Assembly: GCA_036768475.1 (NCBI GenBank) | Contig: DAIPMW010000003.1 | Coordinates: forward strand, 124,001-188,000 | Origin: JAEUMD01 sp036768475 | GTDB lineage: Bacteria > Pseudomonadota > Alphaproteobacteria > Rhizobiales > Hyphomicrobiaceae | Direction: 5' to 3' | Length of the DNA stretch: 64,000 bases | In this document: piece by piece, positions 34,841 to 43,428 of the stretch | How positions within the stretch are numbered: the first letter of the stretch is position 1 | How the letters are laid out: each line of letters opens with the position of its first letter | Translations under genes and position numbers: made by a program | The notes under the pieces: model-generated | What the model was told of the DNA's origin: nothing | Database searches by the model: none | What the model saw: only the letters and a program-made list of their open reading frames with translations

Positions 34841-35791
34841 TCACGCCCGGGTGGTGGCGCTGACAGCCGCGAGAAAATCCTCTGCCAGCGTCCAAGCGAT
34901 GTTGACGTCGGTCACCGACTGGAGGCCCTTCCACGCCGGGTTTGAGTTGATCTCCAGCACGTTGAGCCTGCCATCGGCATCGGCGATCAGGTCGACTCCG
35001 GCATAGTCGGCGCCGATGGCCTCGGCTGCGGACAGCGCGAGAGCCGACATGCCTTGTTCATCGTCTTCCGATACCGCGTTGGCGGCGGCGCCCTGGTGAA
35101 TGTTGGTGATCCAGGTTTCGCCGACACGCGCCATTGCGGCGAGGACACGGCCGCGTGAGACGAAAACACGCCAATCGACGAAGCTTGTCTCGTCGGGGCG
35201 CCGCAGATAGCGCTGCGTGTAATAGACGTTGCCCACGTCCTCCGGCTCCGGCAGCGCGTCAGCGGTATCGATCAGCCGGACGCCGTTGCCCTGGCTGCCG
35301 AACAAAGGTTTTAGAACGCAGCGGTCCCCATGGTCGGCGAGGAACGCTCTGGCGCTTTCGATGCCTTCGGCCGCGCGCGTCGTCGGTACGGGCAGGCCGG
35401 CTTTCTGGAAGAAGAACGTGGCCGTCGACTTGTCGACGCAGCGCTCGATGGCACGCGCATCGTTCCAGACCTTTACGCCCGACTCGCGCAGCGCGTGCAG
35501 AATGCCCAGGCGCAGTGTGATCTGTTCGAGCGTGCCCGTCGAGATCGAGCGAACGAAAGCACCGTCGGGCAGGCAATCCTTGAAGCCTGGGATTTCCAAG
35601 CCAGTGGGCGAACGGGTATCGAAGGCGCACGACGTGAGCGTCGTGATGACGACCTTCGCACCGCGCGTTTCCATTGCTGCCTTCAGTTGGCGCGCGTGCC
35701 AGTCGCCACCGCCCTGTTCGACAAACAGGACGATGTGCGGCGGGTGGCGAGCCGACACCCGGCTGATGCTCGTTTGGAACGCCTCGGTCAT
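34841..35791 (-). CDS. RimK-type ATP-grasp ligase of the H4MPT cluster (Orf5 type)
   Basis: A 316-residue ATP-grasp protein. GDRCVLKPLFGSQGNGVRL is the ATP-binding glycine-rich loop, DWRVFVSRGRVLAAM the central strand, and VLEINSNPAWKGLQ the Mg-binding Asn/Glu block. It resembles RimK and MptN, which add glutamates to tetrahydromethanopterin, so adding a residue to the dephospho-cofactor is a sensible prediction. I take ATG 35791 with GGGGAGAG 5 nt upstream, not the Met-rich 14-codon extension. It lies between mch and the CitG-like gene. Confidence 0.88.
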   Translation of the reverse strand: MTEAFQTSISRVSARHPPHIVLFVEQGGGDWHARQLKAAMETRGAKVVITTLTSCAFDTRSPTGLEIPGFKDCLPDGAFVRSISTGTLEQITLRLGILHALRESGVKVWNDARAIERCVDKSTATFFFQKAGLPVPTTRAAEGIESARAFLADHGDRCVLKPLFGSQGNGVRLIDTADALPEPEDVGNVYYTQRYLRRPDETSFVDWRVFVSRGRVLAAMARVGETWITNIHQGAAANAVSEDDEQGMSALALSAAEAIGADYAGVDLIADADGRLNVLEINSNPAWKGLQSVTDVNIAWTLAEDFLAAVSATTRA

Positions 35792-35840
35792 GTGCTCTCC
35801 CCGGCGCATCATCATCGGCTCGCGCCCTGTCACGCTGGGT

Positions 35841-35920
35841 CGCTTATTTGGTTGCTGGAAGTCTCATTCACGCCTTTGCTGGAAGCTGACTCGCTTCCGG
35901 CTCAGCCGATCAAGCTCTAG
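35841..35920. repeat. Partial family B repeat at the mch 3' end
   Basis: TTTGCTGGAAGCTGACTCGC then TTCCGGCTCAGCCGATCAAGCTCTAG corresponds to the right half of the copies at 23328 and 63422 (GATGGAAGC...GCTTCCATCTCAGCCGATC..GCTCTA). The terminal CTAG holds the TAG stop of mch (complement of 35917-35919). Confidence 0.75.
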
Positions 35921-36891
35921 TTGCGGAAGCTCGCATCGATGATCTCGGGGGCCAGTGCACCGCCATTGAAGGTGCGGCCGGTATCGAGGTTGGAGACGGC
36001 TACACTGGCAGGGCTGAACAGCATCGGATCGATCTTGTAGAAGTCGCCGTTGACCGCTGCAAAGATCTCCGCGAACGGGCGTCCATAGATCTCGCAGCTG
36101 CGACTGGGAAGCTTCTGGGCAAGGTCCTCGGCACGCTCATCGTCGCCGCGCACGAACAGCTGCACGCGTCCTCCGTAGATGATCGCATCGTTGGTCCGAC
36201 CCATGGCCTGTATGAAATCCGGGATCGGCGGTGCGATCGGCGTGGCGCCGTAACCATCGACGATGTTCTCCAGCGGAAAATGCAGTTCGTGCGCCTTGTG
36301 CATCGCGACCTCGAGCACGCGGGCGGCGATCTGAACGGTGCCGGCGAGACTGCCGGTCGGCGCATAAAGGACGGTGAGGCCGGAGGGGCTGATGCCACAG
36401 GCCTTGGCAATGTTTTCGGCGACGCTGCTCGGCGGAGCCTTGTCACCCTCGATCACGATTGAGGTGCAACCCGACTGGTCGGCGTAGCCGAGTTCCTCGT
36501 AAAGCTTCTCGACGCGCGACAGGGCGCGCGCCGGTCCGGAGCCAAGCGCGAAGAAGCCGGATGCCTCCTCGTGGATCGACCAGCCCGCATATTGGCTGCC
36601 GAGGCACGCGATCACCGGGTTTGTGGTGTGAACGATGAGACCGAGAGGCCAGCGCTCCAGTCCTGACTGGTTGGTGAAGGAAACGGTGCCGAGCCCCCCC
36701 AGACAGATTTCGCCGAGGCGTCGCCCGACTTCCAGGCCGCCGGGTGTCGCCGCGCCGCAGTCGATGCGCTGTTCACCGGCTTCGCCCACGCTCACGACGC
36801 AACGCAGCGCGACGGCATCAGCGACGAGCTGGTCGACGATCTTTTGCGCGCCTGCCGACACGCTGACGGTCGAAGATTGGGAATTGTTCAT
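35917..36891 (-). CDS. mch: Methenyltetrahydromethanopterin cyclohydrolase
   Basis: Mch interconverts methenyl-H4MPT and 5-formyl-H4MPT, the step after MtdB. The 324-residue protein matches Mch along its length, for example GLERWPLGLIVHTTNPVIACLGSQYAGW, FALGSGPARAL and FPLENIVDGYGATPIAPPIPD. The C-terminus EIIDASFRN ends at the edge of a family B repeat. It lies between two ATP-grasp genes and is 11 bp from the upstream one, so these genes form one minus-strand operon. Confidence 0.97.
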   Translation of the reverse strand: MNNSQSSTVSVSAGAQKIVDQLVADAVALRCVVSVGEAGEQRIDCGAATPGGLEVGRRLGEICLGGLGTVSFTNQSGLERWPLGLIVHTTNPVIACLGSQYAGWSIHEEASGFFALGSGPARALSRVEKLYEELGYADQSGCTSIVIEGDKAPPSSVAENIAKACGISPSGLTVLYAPTGSLAGTVQIAARVLEVAMHKAHELHFPLENIVDGYGATPIAPPIPDFIQAMGRTNDAIIYGGRVQLFVRGDDERAEDLAQKLPSRSCEIYGRPFAEIFAAVNGDFYKIDPMLFSPASVAVSNLDTGRTFNGGALAPEIIDASFRN

Positions 36892-36902
36892 CGGATGTTA
36901 CC

Positions 36903-38033
36903 TCAGTTTTTTGGCCGACCATACAGCAAGGCGGTGAGTTCGCCCAAGCGTTCGGTGGCGATGGTTGCCGCCAGCTCGGCGGATGGCGCCACGGTGTGTA
37001 CCGTGACAATGGGGTCGTACCGGGCGATGGTAACGCCTTCGGCCGGGCGATCGCTCACCCACGTGGGCCAAGCGATCCGATCGATCTTCAAGGGGGCCTT
37101 ATCCGCATACATGCAGGCGCTCGCGCGCGGCTGGGGCCGCCAGCTTGCCGCCAGCAGGGGAGTTGGGTCCTCGCCCGATGCGGCAAGCAAGTGCGCCTTG
37201 AATAAAGTGCCGTCCTCGTCGTCGAAAATGTCGAGTGCGGCGCCGGGGCGCGGGTTCACCTCGATGAGATGAGGCACGCCCTCGGCGAGGATGAAATCGA
37301 AGGAGACAAGACCCGTTAGCCCCAGGTTGCGGGCGACGTCCACGCCGATCTCGATGAGGCGGGCCTCCAGGTCGGCATCCAGGTCGATGTTGCCGGCGAG
37401 CCCGCCATGACGGAACGGGCGGCGCGGCATCGGCGCAACCCAGGGCTTGGCGAAGGCGAAGGCGGCGCCCTTGCCGACGAGGCCGGTCATGGACAGCGGT
37501 ACGCCTGCGATCTCGCGCTGAAGGTAGCGATCGTCATGGGCATGCACCGTTCGCCTGCAGCGGGCGATATGTGTGCCGCCACTTCCACCGATGCGCTTGG
37601 TGAGCCAGCCGCGTCCGTCCGCCGGCGGCGCGCGCTGGGTCGGAGGATAAGCGATGCCGAGATCAGCAAGCATGGAGAAAAGGCGATCAGGATCCTTGGC
37701 GGCGCGGATCGTCTCGGCCGAGCAGCCGAGCAGCCGATAGCGTTCGGCGAGGCGCGCAACCAGTGAGGGTTCATCCTCGAAGCCGGCAGCGAGGATGAGG
37801 CCGATAGGCGGGGTCGCAGCCATCTGCGTCAGACGATCGAGCGCGCAGCTCAGCGTGGCGAAGCCGAAGCCCTTGTGAAGTGCGCCGGGGAGGACCTCGC
37901 AAGCGGTCGCCAGCGCGCGCGTATCGGTGTCGCCGAATGCATCTGCCACGAGTGGCAGATAGCCGGCCCGCCGGGCGGACGCTGCAAGCGCTCGACCGGA
38001 GAACCCGGCGATCAAGACCGTCTCCTGTGACAC
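36903..38033 (-). CDS. ATP-grasp protein of the H4MPT cluster (OrfY type)
   Basis: A 376-residue ATP-grasp-like protein. GWLTKRIGGSGGTHIARC is the ATP-binding loop, and SFDFILAEGVPHLIEVNPRPGAALD carries the metal-binding Glu/Asn. The first 120 residues form a separate N-terminal Rossmann-like domain with SGRALAASARRAG. In methylotrophs this gene (OrfY) sits between mtdB and mch, as here. The substrate is unknown; cofactor modification is likely because a second ATP-grasp gene lies on the other side of mch. Confidence 0.87.
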   Translation of the reverse strand: MSQETVLIAGFSGRALAASARRAGYLPLVADAFGDTDTRALATACEVLPGALHKGFGFATLSCALDRLTQMAATPPIGLILAAGFEDEPSLVARLAERYRLLGCSAETIRAAKDPDRLFSMLADLGIAYPPTQRAPPADGRGWLTKRIGGSGGTHIARCRRTVHAHDDRYLQREIAGVPLSMTGLVGKGAAFAFAKPWVAPMPRRPFRHGGLAGNIDLDADLEARLIEIGVDVARNLGLTGLVSFDFILAEGVPHLIEVNPRPGAALDIFDDEDGTLFKAHLLAASGEDPTPLLAASWRPQPRASACMYADKAPLKIDRIAWPTWVSDRPAEGVTIARYDPIVTVHTVAPSAELAATIATERLGELTALLYGRPKN

Positions 38034-38050
38034 GTCTCCGTGCTCTGATG

Positions 38051-38956
38051 TCAGCCGACGAACGTGCGCGCCAGCTTGAACGCGTCGCGGAAGTCGAATT
38101 GAACCGGTTTGTCGGAGGCGATCATCTGTTTGAAGAGACCGGACTCCGTCTTGTACTTGATGTCGCCAATGGCCAGCGGACCCACGCCAAGGGCATTACA
38201 GCCGGGCAGCGGCTCGCCGTTCATGAACAGCTCCATGCCCTCGACGCCGGCGGGCGGGACGGCGTTGACGTCAGCGATGACCTTGAGTTTCTTGGCCAGC
38301 TGCTTGTGCTCCTTGGAAACGACCTGCACGCCGGCGGCCGCGGCGGCGAAGATGACGTCGGCGTCGGCAATGATGGCGCGCTTCTGGTCAGCCGTCTCAC
38401 CCGGCACGGCCTTGAGGTCGACGCCAAAGCGCTCTTTAGAAATCTCGGCAGACTTGATGACCCGCTCGACGCCGCGGTGAGCGACGAGCTGAACGTCGGC
38501 GCCTTCAAGCGCAGCGATGATCGATGAGGCGAAGCCGACGACACCCGTTGCCCCGAAAACGGCGACCTTGACGCCCTTCCACCCGGAATTGAACTTGTCC
38601 TTGAGGACCTTCTCGACACAGGCGACCATCGCCGCAGCGGTCGTGAACGAGCCGGCCGGATCGGCGAACGTCGACAGCTCGAAGGGCGGCACCATGGCGT
38701 CCTTTGCGGCCTTCATCATGTCGAGCGCGAGGATCGCGTCTTTGCCACCGAAGAACACACCTGTCTGCGGGCCGTAATGCGGCGGGCGAGAGAAGATGGC
38801 GTCCTGCACAAGCGCGGTCACCTTCTTCAGCTCGACGTGCGTGTAGGGGATGATCACCTTGAAACCTGCGTCCGCGGCCATGTTCACGTCGAACGGGCTG
38901 ACGTGCTCGCTCGGGTCAAGCATGTGTAATATCGGGGTGCCTTTTTTTTCGGACAT
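38051..38956 (-). CDS. mtdB: NAD(P)-dependent methylene-tetrahydromethanopterin dehydrogenase
   Basis: MtdB oxidises methylene-H4MPT to methenyl-H4MPT in the formaldehyde oxidation pathway. The 301-residue protein has the substrate-binding N-terminal part (ILHMLDPSEHVSPFDVNMAADAG) and a Rossmann domain with VAVFGATGVVGFASSIIAALEG. It fits MtdB better than MtdA by its location in the H4MPT cluster, but the two are homologous and cofactor preference cannot be read safely. It is the second gene of the operon after the RFAP synthase gene... in transcription order it follows 38974-39963 by 17 bp. Confidence 0.95.
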   Translation of the reverse strand: MSEKKGTPILHMLDPSEHVSPFDVNMAADAGFKVIIPYTHVELKKVTALVQDAIFSRPPHYGPQTGVFFGGKDAILALDMMKAAKDAMVPPFELSTFADPAGSFTTAAAMVACVEKVLKDKFNSGWKGVKVAVFGATGVVGFASSIIAALEGADVQLVAHRGVERVIKSAEISKERFGVDLKAVPGETADQKRAIIADADVIFAAAAAGVQVVSKEHKQLAKKLKVIADVNAVPPAGVEGMELFMNGEPLPGCNALGVGPLAIGDIKYKTESGLFKQMIASDKPVQFDFRDAFKLARTFVG

Positions 38957-38973
38957 TCGTCTCGCTCCTTATT

Positions 38974-39963
38974 TTATTGGCCGGTTTCGGCGACGGTTCG
39001 GATCTCGACACTGGCGCCAGTGTTGCGGCCGGCGGCGATCGTCAGTTCGAGTCCCTGCGCTTTAGCGTCTTGTACGAAAGAATGATAGAGGGCGTCGGCC
39101 TCTTTCTGGCTGGGGACGAAGGCGAACCCGGTCGGTCCCCAGGAACTCTGGCCTATGCCAACGGCGCCGCCGGCTTCCAGCTTTCTGGCGAGGGTGCCGA
39201 CCCTGGGTTCCGACCAGGCGCTACCGTTCTGGGCCGGAGCGAAGTGCCGTCCGACGAGTGCCTGGATCTCGGTGATGGCGCGGCCAAACCCTGAGATATC
39301 GTGCTCCATCAATGCGGGAGCGGCCTGCATCAAGACCAGGTGCGACAGGTGCGCTGCCGTCGTCCGTTCCATCGGCGGAAGTGCAGCAAAAGCCCGGGTC
39401 TCGCGGTCGCCGTGCACGCCCGTCGCCTTTGGGTCGAGGATCAGCAGAATGCGCCAGCTCTCAGGCAGGGGCGTCTGGATCAGGACCGGTGGCGGGGCAT
39501 CGGATTGGCCTTTGCCGCCGTCGACGATGAAGCCGCCGTGGTCGAAGGCGGCGATGCCAATTGCCGAGCGCTGGCCGCGGTTGGTTAACGTGCCGACCAG
39601 ATCGAGCGGGCGGGCAATGCCGCCCAGGCGCATGGCGGCCGTTGCGACCGCGAGTGCCAACTGGGTGCCCGAGCCAAGCCCGGCATGGGCGGGAATGGCG
39701 CGTTCGATGGTGATGTCGTAAGCGCCAGGGAGGCCAAGCCGCTCGCGCAAACGTGCGATCACGTTCAATGCGCGCTTGCTTTCGGGACCCCGCGCGCTAT
39801 CGCGTGCGGCCCTGTGGACCGTGACACGGGTCGACGGCCGGTCGATGGCCAGACCGATACTGCCGTAAGTTCGACCCAACTCCCCGTTGAGGTCGAGGAA
39901 ACCGAGGTGCAGGCGGGCTGGCGCGTTGACGCTCAGGGCCGCGGTCTCGGTTGGGTCAGCCAT
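38974..39963 (-). CDS. mptG: Beta-ribofuranosylaminobenzene 5'-phosphate synthase family (GHMP fold)
   Basis: RFAP synthase joins p-aminobenzoate and PRPP with loss of CO2, the first committed step of methanopterin synthesis. The 329-residue protein has the GHMP phosphate-binding motif IPAHAGLGSGTQLALAVATAA and begins VNAPARLHLGFLDLNGELGR, as RFAP synthases do. The start is ATG 39963; the long frame upstream (to 40506) overlaps the divergent PCD-like gene and is rejected. It heads the minus-strand unit mptG, mtdB, orfY, mch, orf5, orf7. Methylotroph literature calls it Orf4. Confidence 0.9.
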   Translation of the reverse strand: MADPTETAALSVNAPARLHLGFLDLNGELGRTYGSIGLAIDRPSTRVTVHRAARDSARGPESKRALNVIARLRERLGLPGAYDITIERAIPAHAGLGSGTQLALAVATAAMRLGGIARPLDLVGTLTNRGQRSAIGIAAFDHGGFIVDGGKGQSDAPPPVLIQTPLPESWRILLILDPKATGVHGDRETRAFAALPPMERTTAAHLSHLVLMQAAPALMEHDISGFGRAITEIQALVGRHFAPAQNGSAWSEPRVGTLARKLEAGGAVGIGQSSWGPTGFAFVPSQKEADALYHSFVQDAKAQGLELTIAAGRNTGASVEIRTVAETGQ

Positions 39964-40065
39964 CGAGAAATCCTTGTTGTCGTTGGAGCGGGGGTGCACA
40001 TAGAGCACAGAACCATCCCGTGGAGGGTGGATGCAATCAATCAGGATATAGAAGGGAAGCTTACC

Positions 40066-40443
40066 ATGTCGCAAGAACGGGAAAAGCCAATGGCTGAGGC
40101 GGAAGTCAAGGCCTGGCTTCAGGAAAATCTTCCAAAATGGCGCCTGGAAGACGGCTGGATCCGGCGAACCTACAAAACGGCCAGCTGGAAAGGTACGCTG
40201 ATGGTTATCAACACGATCGGCCATCTGGCGGAGGCGGCATGGCACCATCCCGACCTTACGGCGTCCTACGCCTGGGTCGAGGTGCGGCTTATGACCCATA
40301 CGGCCAAAGGCATCACGGCGAAGGATCTGGCCCTGGCAAGCAGGATCGAGGATGTGGTGACCTGGCAGCCTGGAACCGAGGGCAAGGGCCTCGAAGGCAC
40401 GCCGCGAGACGACATGCGGTTCGCCTACATCAAGTATGATTGA
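40066..40443 (+). CDS. Pterin-4a-carbinolamine dehydratase-like protein
   Basis: A 125-residue PCD/DCoH-family protein. Glu56, His60-His61-Pro62, Tyr68, His78 and Asp87 reproduce the PCD signature with its spacing (E-x3-HHP-x5-Y-x9-H-x8-D). PCD dehydrates 4a-hydroxy-tetrahydropterins. No aromatic amino-acid hydroxylase is seen here, and the gene is divergent from the RFAP synthase gene, so a role linked to H4MPT or another pterin is likely by context. The N-terminal 25 residues are longer than in minimal PCDs. ATG 40090 is an alternative start. Confidence 0.9.
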   Translation: MSQEREKPMAEAEVKAWLQENLPKWRLEDGWIRRTYKTASWKGTLMVINTIGHLAEAAWHHPDLTASYAWVEVRLMTHTAKGITAKDLALASRIEDVVTWQPGTEGKGLEGTPRDDMRFAYIKYD

Positions 40444-40521
40444 TAAGCGCCGGACAGCGTTCGGGATTTGTCGAGGCCGCACGCCGGGCCGCGGTACCTT
40501 GGCCAAACAGGCTCCGGTGGC

Positions 40522-40626
40522 GCATGTTGTTCACGCTGAACCGCCGTGCACTTCAGCTAAACATGGTCTTGTTTTGAGCATGTTTTTCACGCTGAAGCGC
40601 TGGACACTTCCACCAAACATGCTTTA
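40522..40626. repeat. Two family A repeats in tandem
   Basis: Copy 1 spans 40522-40567 (GCATGTTGTTCACGCTGAAC to AACATGGTC) and copy 2 spans 40576-40626 (GAGCATGTTTTTCACGCTG to AAACATGCTTTA). Both are in the same orientation, opposite to the copy at 4939. They fill the gap between the PCD-like gene and folK. Confidence 0.8.
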
Positions 40627-40661
40627 AGCGGCCACGTTCGGTTTGCGAGAAGAAGGTCCGT

Positions 40662-41222
40662 ATGAACAATGATGCCGCGCCGCCGGCCTATGAGCATTCG
40701 CCTCGCAGCCCTTCGCAAAGGCCCTATGACGCGATCATCGCGCTGGGCTCCAACATCGGCGATACGCGCGCCAACATGGCGCATGCGTTGGAGTTGCTGT
40801 GTGTGGACGGGGCGGTTGGGATCGTGACGCGCTCGCGTGATTTCAAGACGCCACCCTGGGGGATCACCGACCAGCCCTGGTTCGCCAATGCCTGCGCGTC
40901 GGTGCGGACCGATCTTGGCGCGCGTGCGCTGCTTGAGCGGTGCCTTTCAGTGGAGCGTCAGTTGGGGCGCGTGCGCACGCAGAAGTGGGGACCTCGCATC
41001 ATCGATCTGGATGTGCTGGTGCATCGCGACGGCGCTGTAATGGAGGACGATCTGGAACTGCCGCACCCGCGCATCACAGAACGGGCGTTCGTTCTGGCTC
41101 CGCTCGCTGATGTCGATCCGGACCTGGTGCTGAACGGTAAAACGGTATCGGAGTGGCTGGCGCGGACGGATACGACCGGGGTCGAACCGTTTGCTGATTC
41201 TGCAATCGTCCGGGCGGGATAG
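40662..41222 (+). CDS. folK: 2-amino-4-hydroxy-6-hydroxymethyldihydropteridine diphosphokinase
   Basis: FolK (HPPK) pyrophosphorylates hydroxymethyldihydropterin for folate synthesis. The 186-residue protein has ALGSNIGD near the N-terminus, the FANACASVRTDLGARAL substrate strand, and PRIIDLDVLVHRD, the Mg and pterin-binding block. The first 20 residues are a variable extension. In this location it may also feed methanopterin synthesis, which needs the same activated pterin; that is inference. The TAG stop is made by the start of a family B repeat. Confidence 0.95.
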   Translation: MNNDAAPPAYEHSPRSPSQRPYDAIIALGSNIGDTRANMAHALELLCVDGAVGIVTRSRDFKTPPWGITDQPWFANACASVRTDLGARALLERCLSVERQLGRVRTQKWGPRIIDLDVLVHRDGAVMEDDLELPHPRITERAFVLAPLADVDPDLVLNGKTVSEWLARTDTTGVEPFADSAIVRAG

Positions 41223-41276
41223 AGCAGGTCAGTTTGAATCAGATCACGTCTGGGCGTTTGTAGTCTGCCCGGTCTC
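41220..41276. repeat. Family B repeat, left half, at the folK stop
   Basis: TAGAGCAGGTCAGTTTGAAT then GTCTGCCCGGTCTC, a diverged copy of the left half of 23328. The T of the preceding codon context plus AG of the repeat gives the folK stop codon TAG (41220-41222). Confidence 0.75.
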
Positions 41277-41405
41277 ATTGCTTGCTCGCACAATCTCGAC
41301 GCATGTGCTCGTTATCGAACCGTGTGGCTGCGCCGAGCGGCAGCAACTGAAACGGCGCCGCCCAGCCAGGCAGCGCCGTCCAATCACGCATTCGCGTAGC
41401 TGATC

Positions 41406-41774
41406 TTACTTCTTCAGCGTCGCAAGGTAGGCGACCAGGTCTGCGCGGTCAGCATCATCCTTGATGCCGACGAAAACCATCTTGTTACCCGGGATGTCAG
41501 CCTTGGGATCCTTCAGGTACTTGTCGAGTTCAGCCTCGTTCCAAGTGATGCCAGACTTCTTCATAGCCTCGGAGTAGTTGAAGCCCTCGGCCGTACCGGC
41601 CTTACGGCCGACGATGCCGTCAAGATGTGGACCGACCTTGTTCTTGCCATCGGTTGCATGGCAGGCCTTGCACTTCTTGAATACCGATTCGCCATTCGCG
41701 ACATCCGCTGCAGACGCCATCGTCGGCAGAGCCATCATGAGGCCAGCGGCCAAAACCCATTTGCGCATGTTCAT
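41406..41774 (-). CDS. Small soluble periplasmic c-type cytochrome (c2/c550 class)
   Basis: A 122-residue protein with a signal peptide (cleavage near ASA-AD), haem motif C35-K-A-C38-H39 and the Met99 axial ligand in GNKMVFVG. The pattern GPHLDGIVGRKAGT...YSEAMKKSGITW is class I cytochrome c2. It could take electrons from methanol dehydrogenase cytochrome cL, from SoxAX, or serve general respiration; the position next to pqq fits but does not prove the first. ATG 41774 has GGGAGGA 4 nt upstream. Confidence 0.92.
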   Translation of the reverse strand: MNMRKWVLAAGLMMALPTMASAADVANGESVFKKCKACHATDGKNKVGPHLDGIVGRKAGTAEGFNYSEAMKKSGITWNEAELDKYLKDPKADIPGNKMVFVGIKDDADRADLVAYLATLKK

Positions 41775-41983
41775 CGTTCCTCCCTTGAGTGCTGGAAAAG
41801 TCAAAGCCGGATAGCAAAGTCTTGGATGAGACCGATAGACGTAACTCCGGGATGTGGCAACAGTCGTATGCAGAGCACCCCTGGCATGCGACAAACTGTT
41901 CAAGCCTAGTGACAGCCTAGTCAGCCCGAAATGAACGTTCGATGAACCACCGCTCGTTCACGCGCACCGTAACACTTTAACGA

Positions 41984-43129
41984 TCAGGGCGATTTTGCGG
42001 CCATTCGACGATAGATGAACTCGGGTGATGGCTCGTGGCTCTCCTGGCGTGCGACCTTCGCCCAATCGGCGTGGTGCGACGAGAGGGAGCAGGCCGGATC
42101 GGTGTTGGTTGCGTCGCCCGTGAGCGCCAGAGCCTGACAGCGGCAGCCACCGAAATCGATTTCCTTGCGAGGACAGGACTTGCACGGCTCCTTCATCCAA
42201 TCGGTGCCGCGATAGAGGTTGAAAGCTTCGCCATCGAGCCAGATCTCGCGCAACCCCTTCTCCTTGACGTTGTCGAACGTCAGTCCAGGCAGGCTCTCGG
42301 CGGCGTGGCAAGGAAGTACGCGACCCGACGGCGTGACATTCATGATGCCGCGGCCCCAACCACCCATGCACGGTTTGGGATACTTGGCGTAGTAGTCAGG
42401 CACGACGAAATCGATGACGAGGATGCCCTTCAGCCGCTCCTTGGCCTCGTTGGCGATCCGCGCGGTCGCCATGAAGTCCTCCTCGGTCGGCATCAGCGCG
42501 GCCCGGTTCTTCAGCGCCCAGGCGTAATACTGGATGTGCGCGATCTCGAGGCGGCCGGCGCCGACCTCGACGGCATAATCGATGATGCGCGGGAGGCTCT
42601 TGATGTTGTGGCGATGCAATGGCGCATTGATCGTCAGCGCGAGGCCAAGCTCCTTCACCCAGCCGGCGACCTCATGCTTCTTGACGGCACCACCCTTATA
42701 GGCGGCAATGCGGTCGGCATTCCCGGGATCGACGTCCTGGATGGAGAGCTGCACATGGTCGAGGCCGATGTCGGCGAGGCCCTTGAGGCGCTGCTTCGTC
42801 AACAATACGCCAGCGGTGATGAGGTTCGTATAAAGGCCTGCATCGACGGCAGCCTTGACGATGTCCTCAAGATCTTTGCGCGCGGTCGGTTCACCGCCCG
42901 ACAAATGGACCTGGAGAATGCCGAGCGCTCCGGCCTGGCGCATTACGCGCTGCCAGTCTTCAGTCGACAGCTCCGTGTTGGCGCGCTCCAGCTCGAGCGG
43001 GTTTGAGCAATAGGGACACTGCAACGGGCAGCGATGCGTGAGTTCTGCCAGCAGGCCGACGGGCGCACGCGCGCAGACCGGCGCGGCTTCCAGCTCGACG
43101 GCGTGGGACGAGGTGCTCATCTCGTTCAT
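41984..43129 (-). CDS. pqqE: PqqA peptide cyclase (radical SAM)
   Basis: PqqE makes the C-C link between the Glu and Tyr side chains of PqqA. The 381-residue protein has the radical SAM cluster C34-x3-C38-x2-C41 (THRCPLQCPYCSNP) and a C-terminal SPASM domain with many Cys (CMGGWGRG, LPCHAAE, CKSCPRKEIDFGGCRCQ). Its ATG overlaps the pqqD stop (ATGA), indicating translational coupling. Last gene of the pqqABCDE unit. Confidence 0.97.
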   Translation of the reverse strand: MNEMSTSSHAVELEAAPVCARAPVGLLAELTHRCPLQCPYCSNPLELERANTELSTEDWQRVMRQAGALGILQVHLSGGEPTARKDLEDIVKAAVDAGLYTNLITAGVLLTKQRLKGLADIGLDHVQLSIQDVDPGNADRIAAYKGGAVKKHEVAGWVKELGLALTINAPLHRHNIKSLPRIIDYAVEVGAGRLEIAHIQYYAWALKNRAALMPTEEDFMATARIANEAKERLKGILVIDFVVPDYYAKYPKPCMGGWGRGIMNVTPSGRVLPCHAAESLPGLTFDNVKEKGLREIWLDGEAFNLYRGTDWMKEPCKSCPRKEIDFGGCRCQALALTGDATNTDPACSLSSHHADWAKVARQESHEPSPEFIYRRMAAKSP

Positions 43130-43428
43130 GATTTCACCACTCCTTTGTCTGCGAGATCCTGCAGCATGGAGATCACGTCGGCGCGAATGGTCTCCTCGGG
43201 TGCCTGGAACCCGGTTGCGAGGTGGGCGGCGATCTCGGTTACGGTGCGGTTTCCGTCGCACAACTTCAACACCTCGACAGCGATTGGGTCAGGTGTGAAG
43301 ACGCGCTCGGGTGCGAGCAGCACCCAGACGCCGCGGCCCGCGTCGTGTCGCAACTTGATATGGCGCGGCAGTACGGGCGTCGTGTCTGCATCCACGATGA
43401 GACGCGTCGGCTGGGTGCTGGCCGTCAT
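43126..43428 (-). CDS. pqqD: PqqD, PqqA-binding chaperone
   Basis: PqqD binds the PqqA peptide and presents it to PqqE. The 100-residue protein matches the family (LPRHIKLRHDAGRGVWVLLAPERVF, DGNRTVTEIAAHLA, ISMLQDLADKGVV). Its start overlaps the pqqC stop as ATGA and its end overlaps the pqqE start the same way. It is a separate gene here, not fused to pqqC as in some methylotrophs such as Methylobacterium. Confidence 0.95.
   Translation of the reverse strand: MTASTQPTRLIVDADTTPVLPRHIKLRHDAGRGVWVLLAPERVFTPDPIAVEVLKLCDGNRTVTEIAAHLATGFQAPEETIRADVISMLQDLADKGVVKS

Noticed and set aside
39685..40443. A longer PCD-like protein starting at 39685
   Set aside because: The upstream part is antisense to the RFAP synthase gene; the family match begins after 40066.
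38974..40506. A longer RFAP synthase starting at 40506
   Set aside because: The extension overlaps the divergent PCD-like gene, and the family N-terminus starts at 39963.
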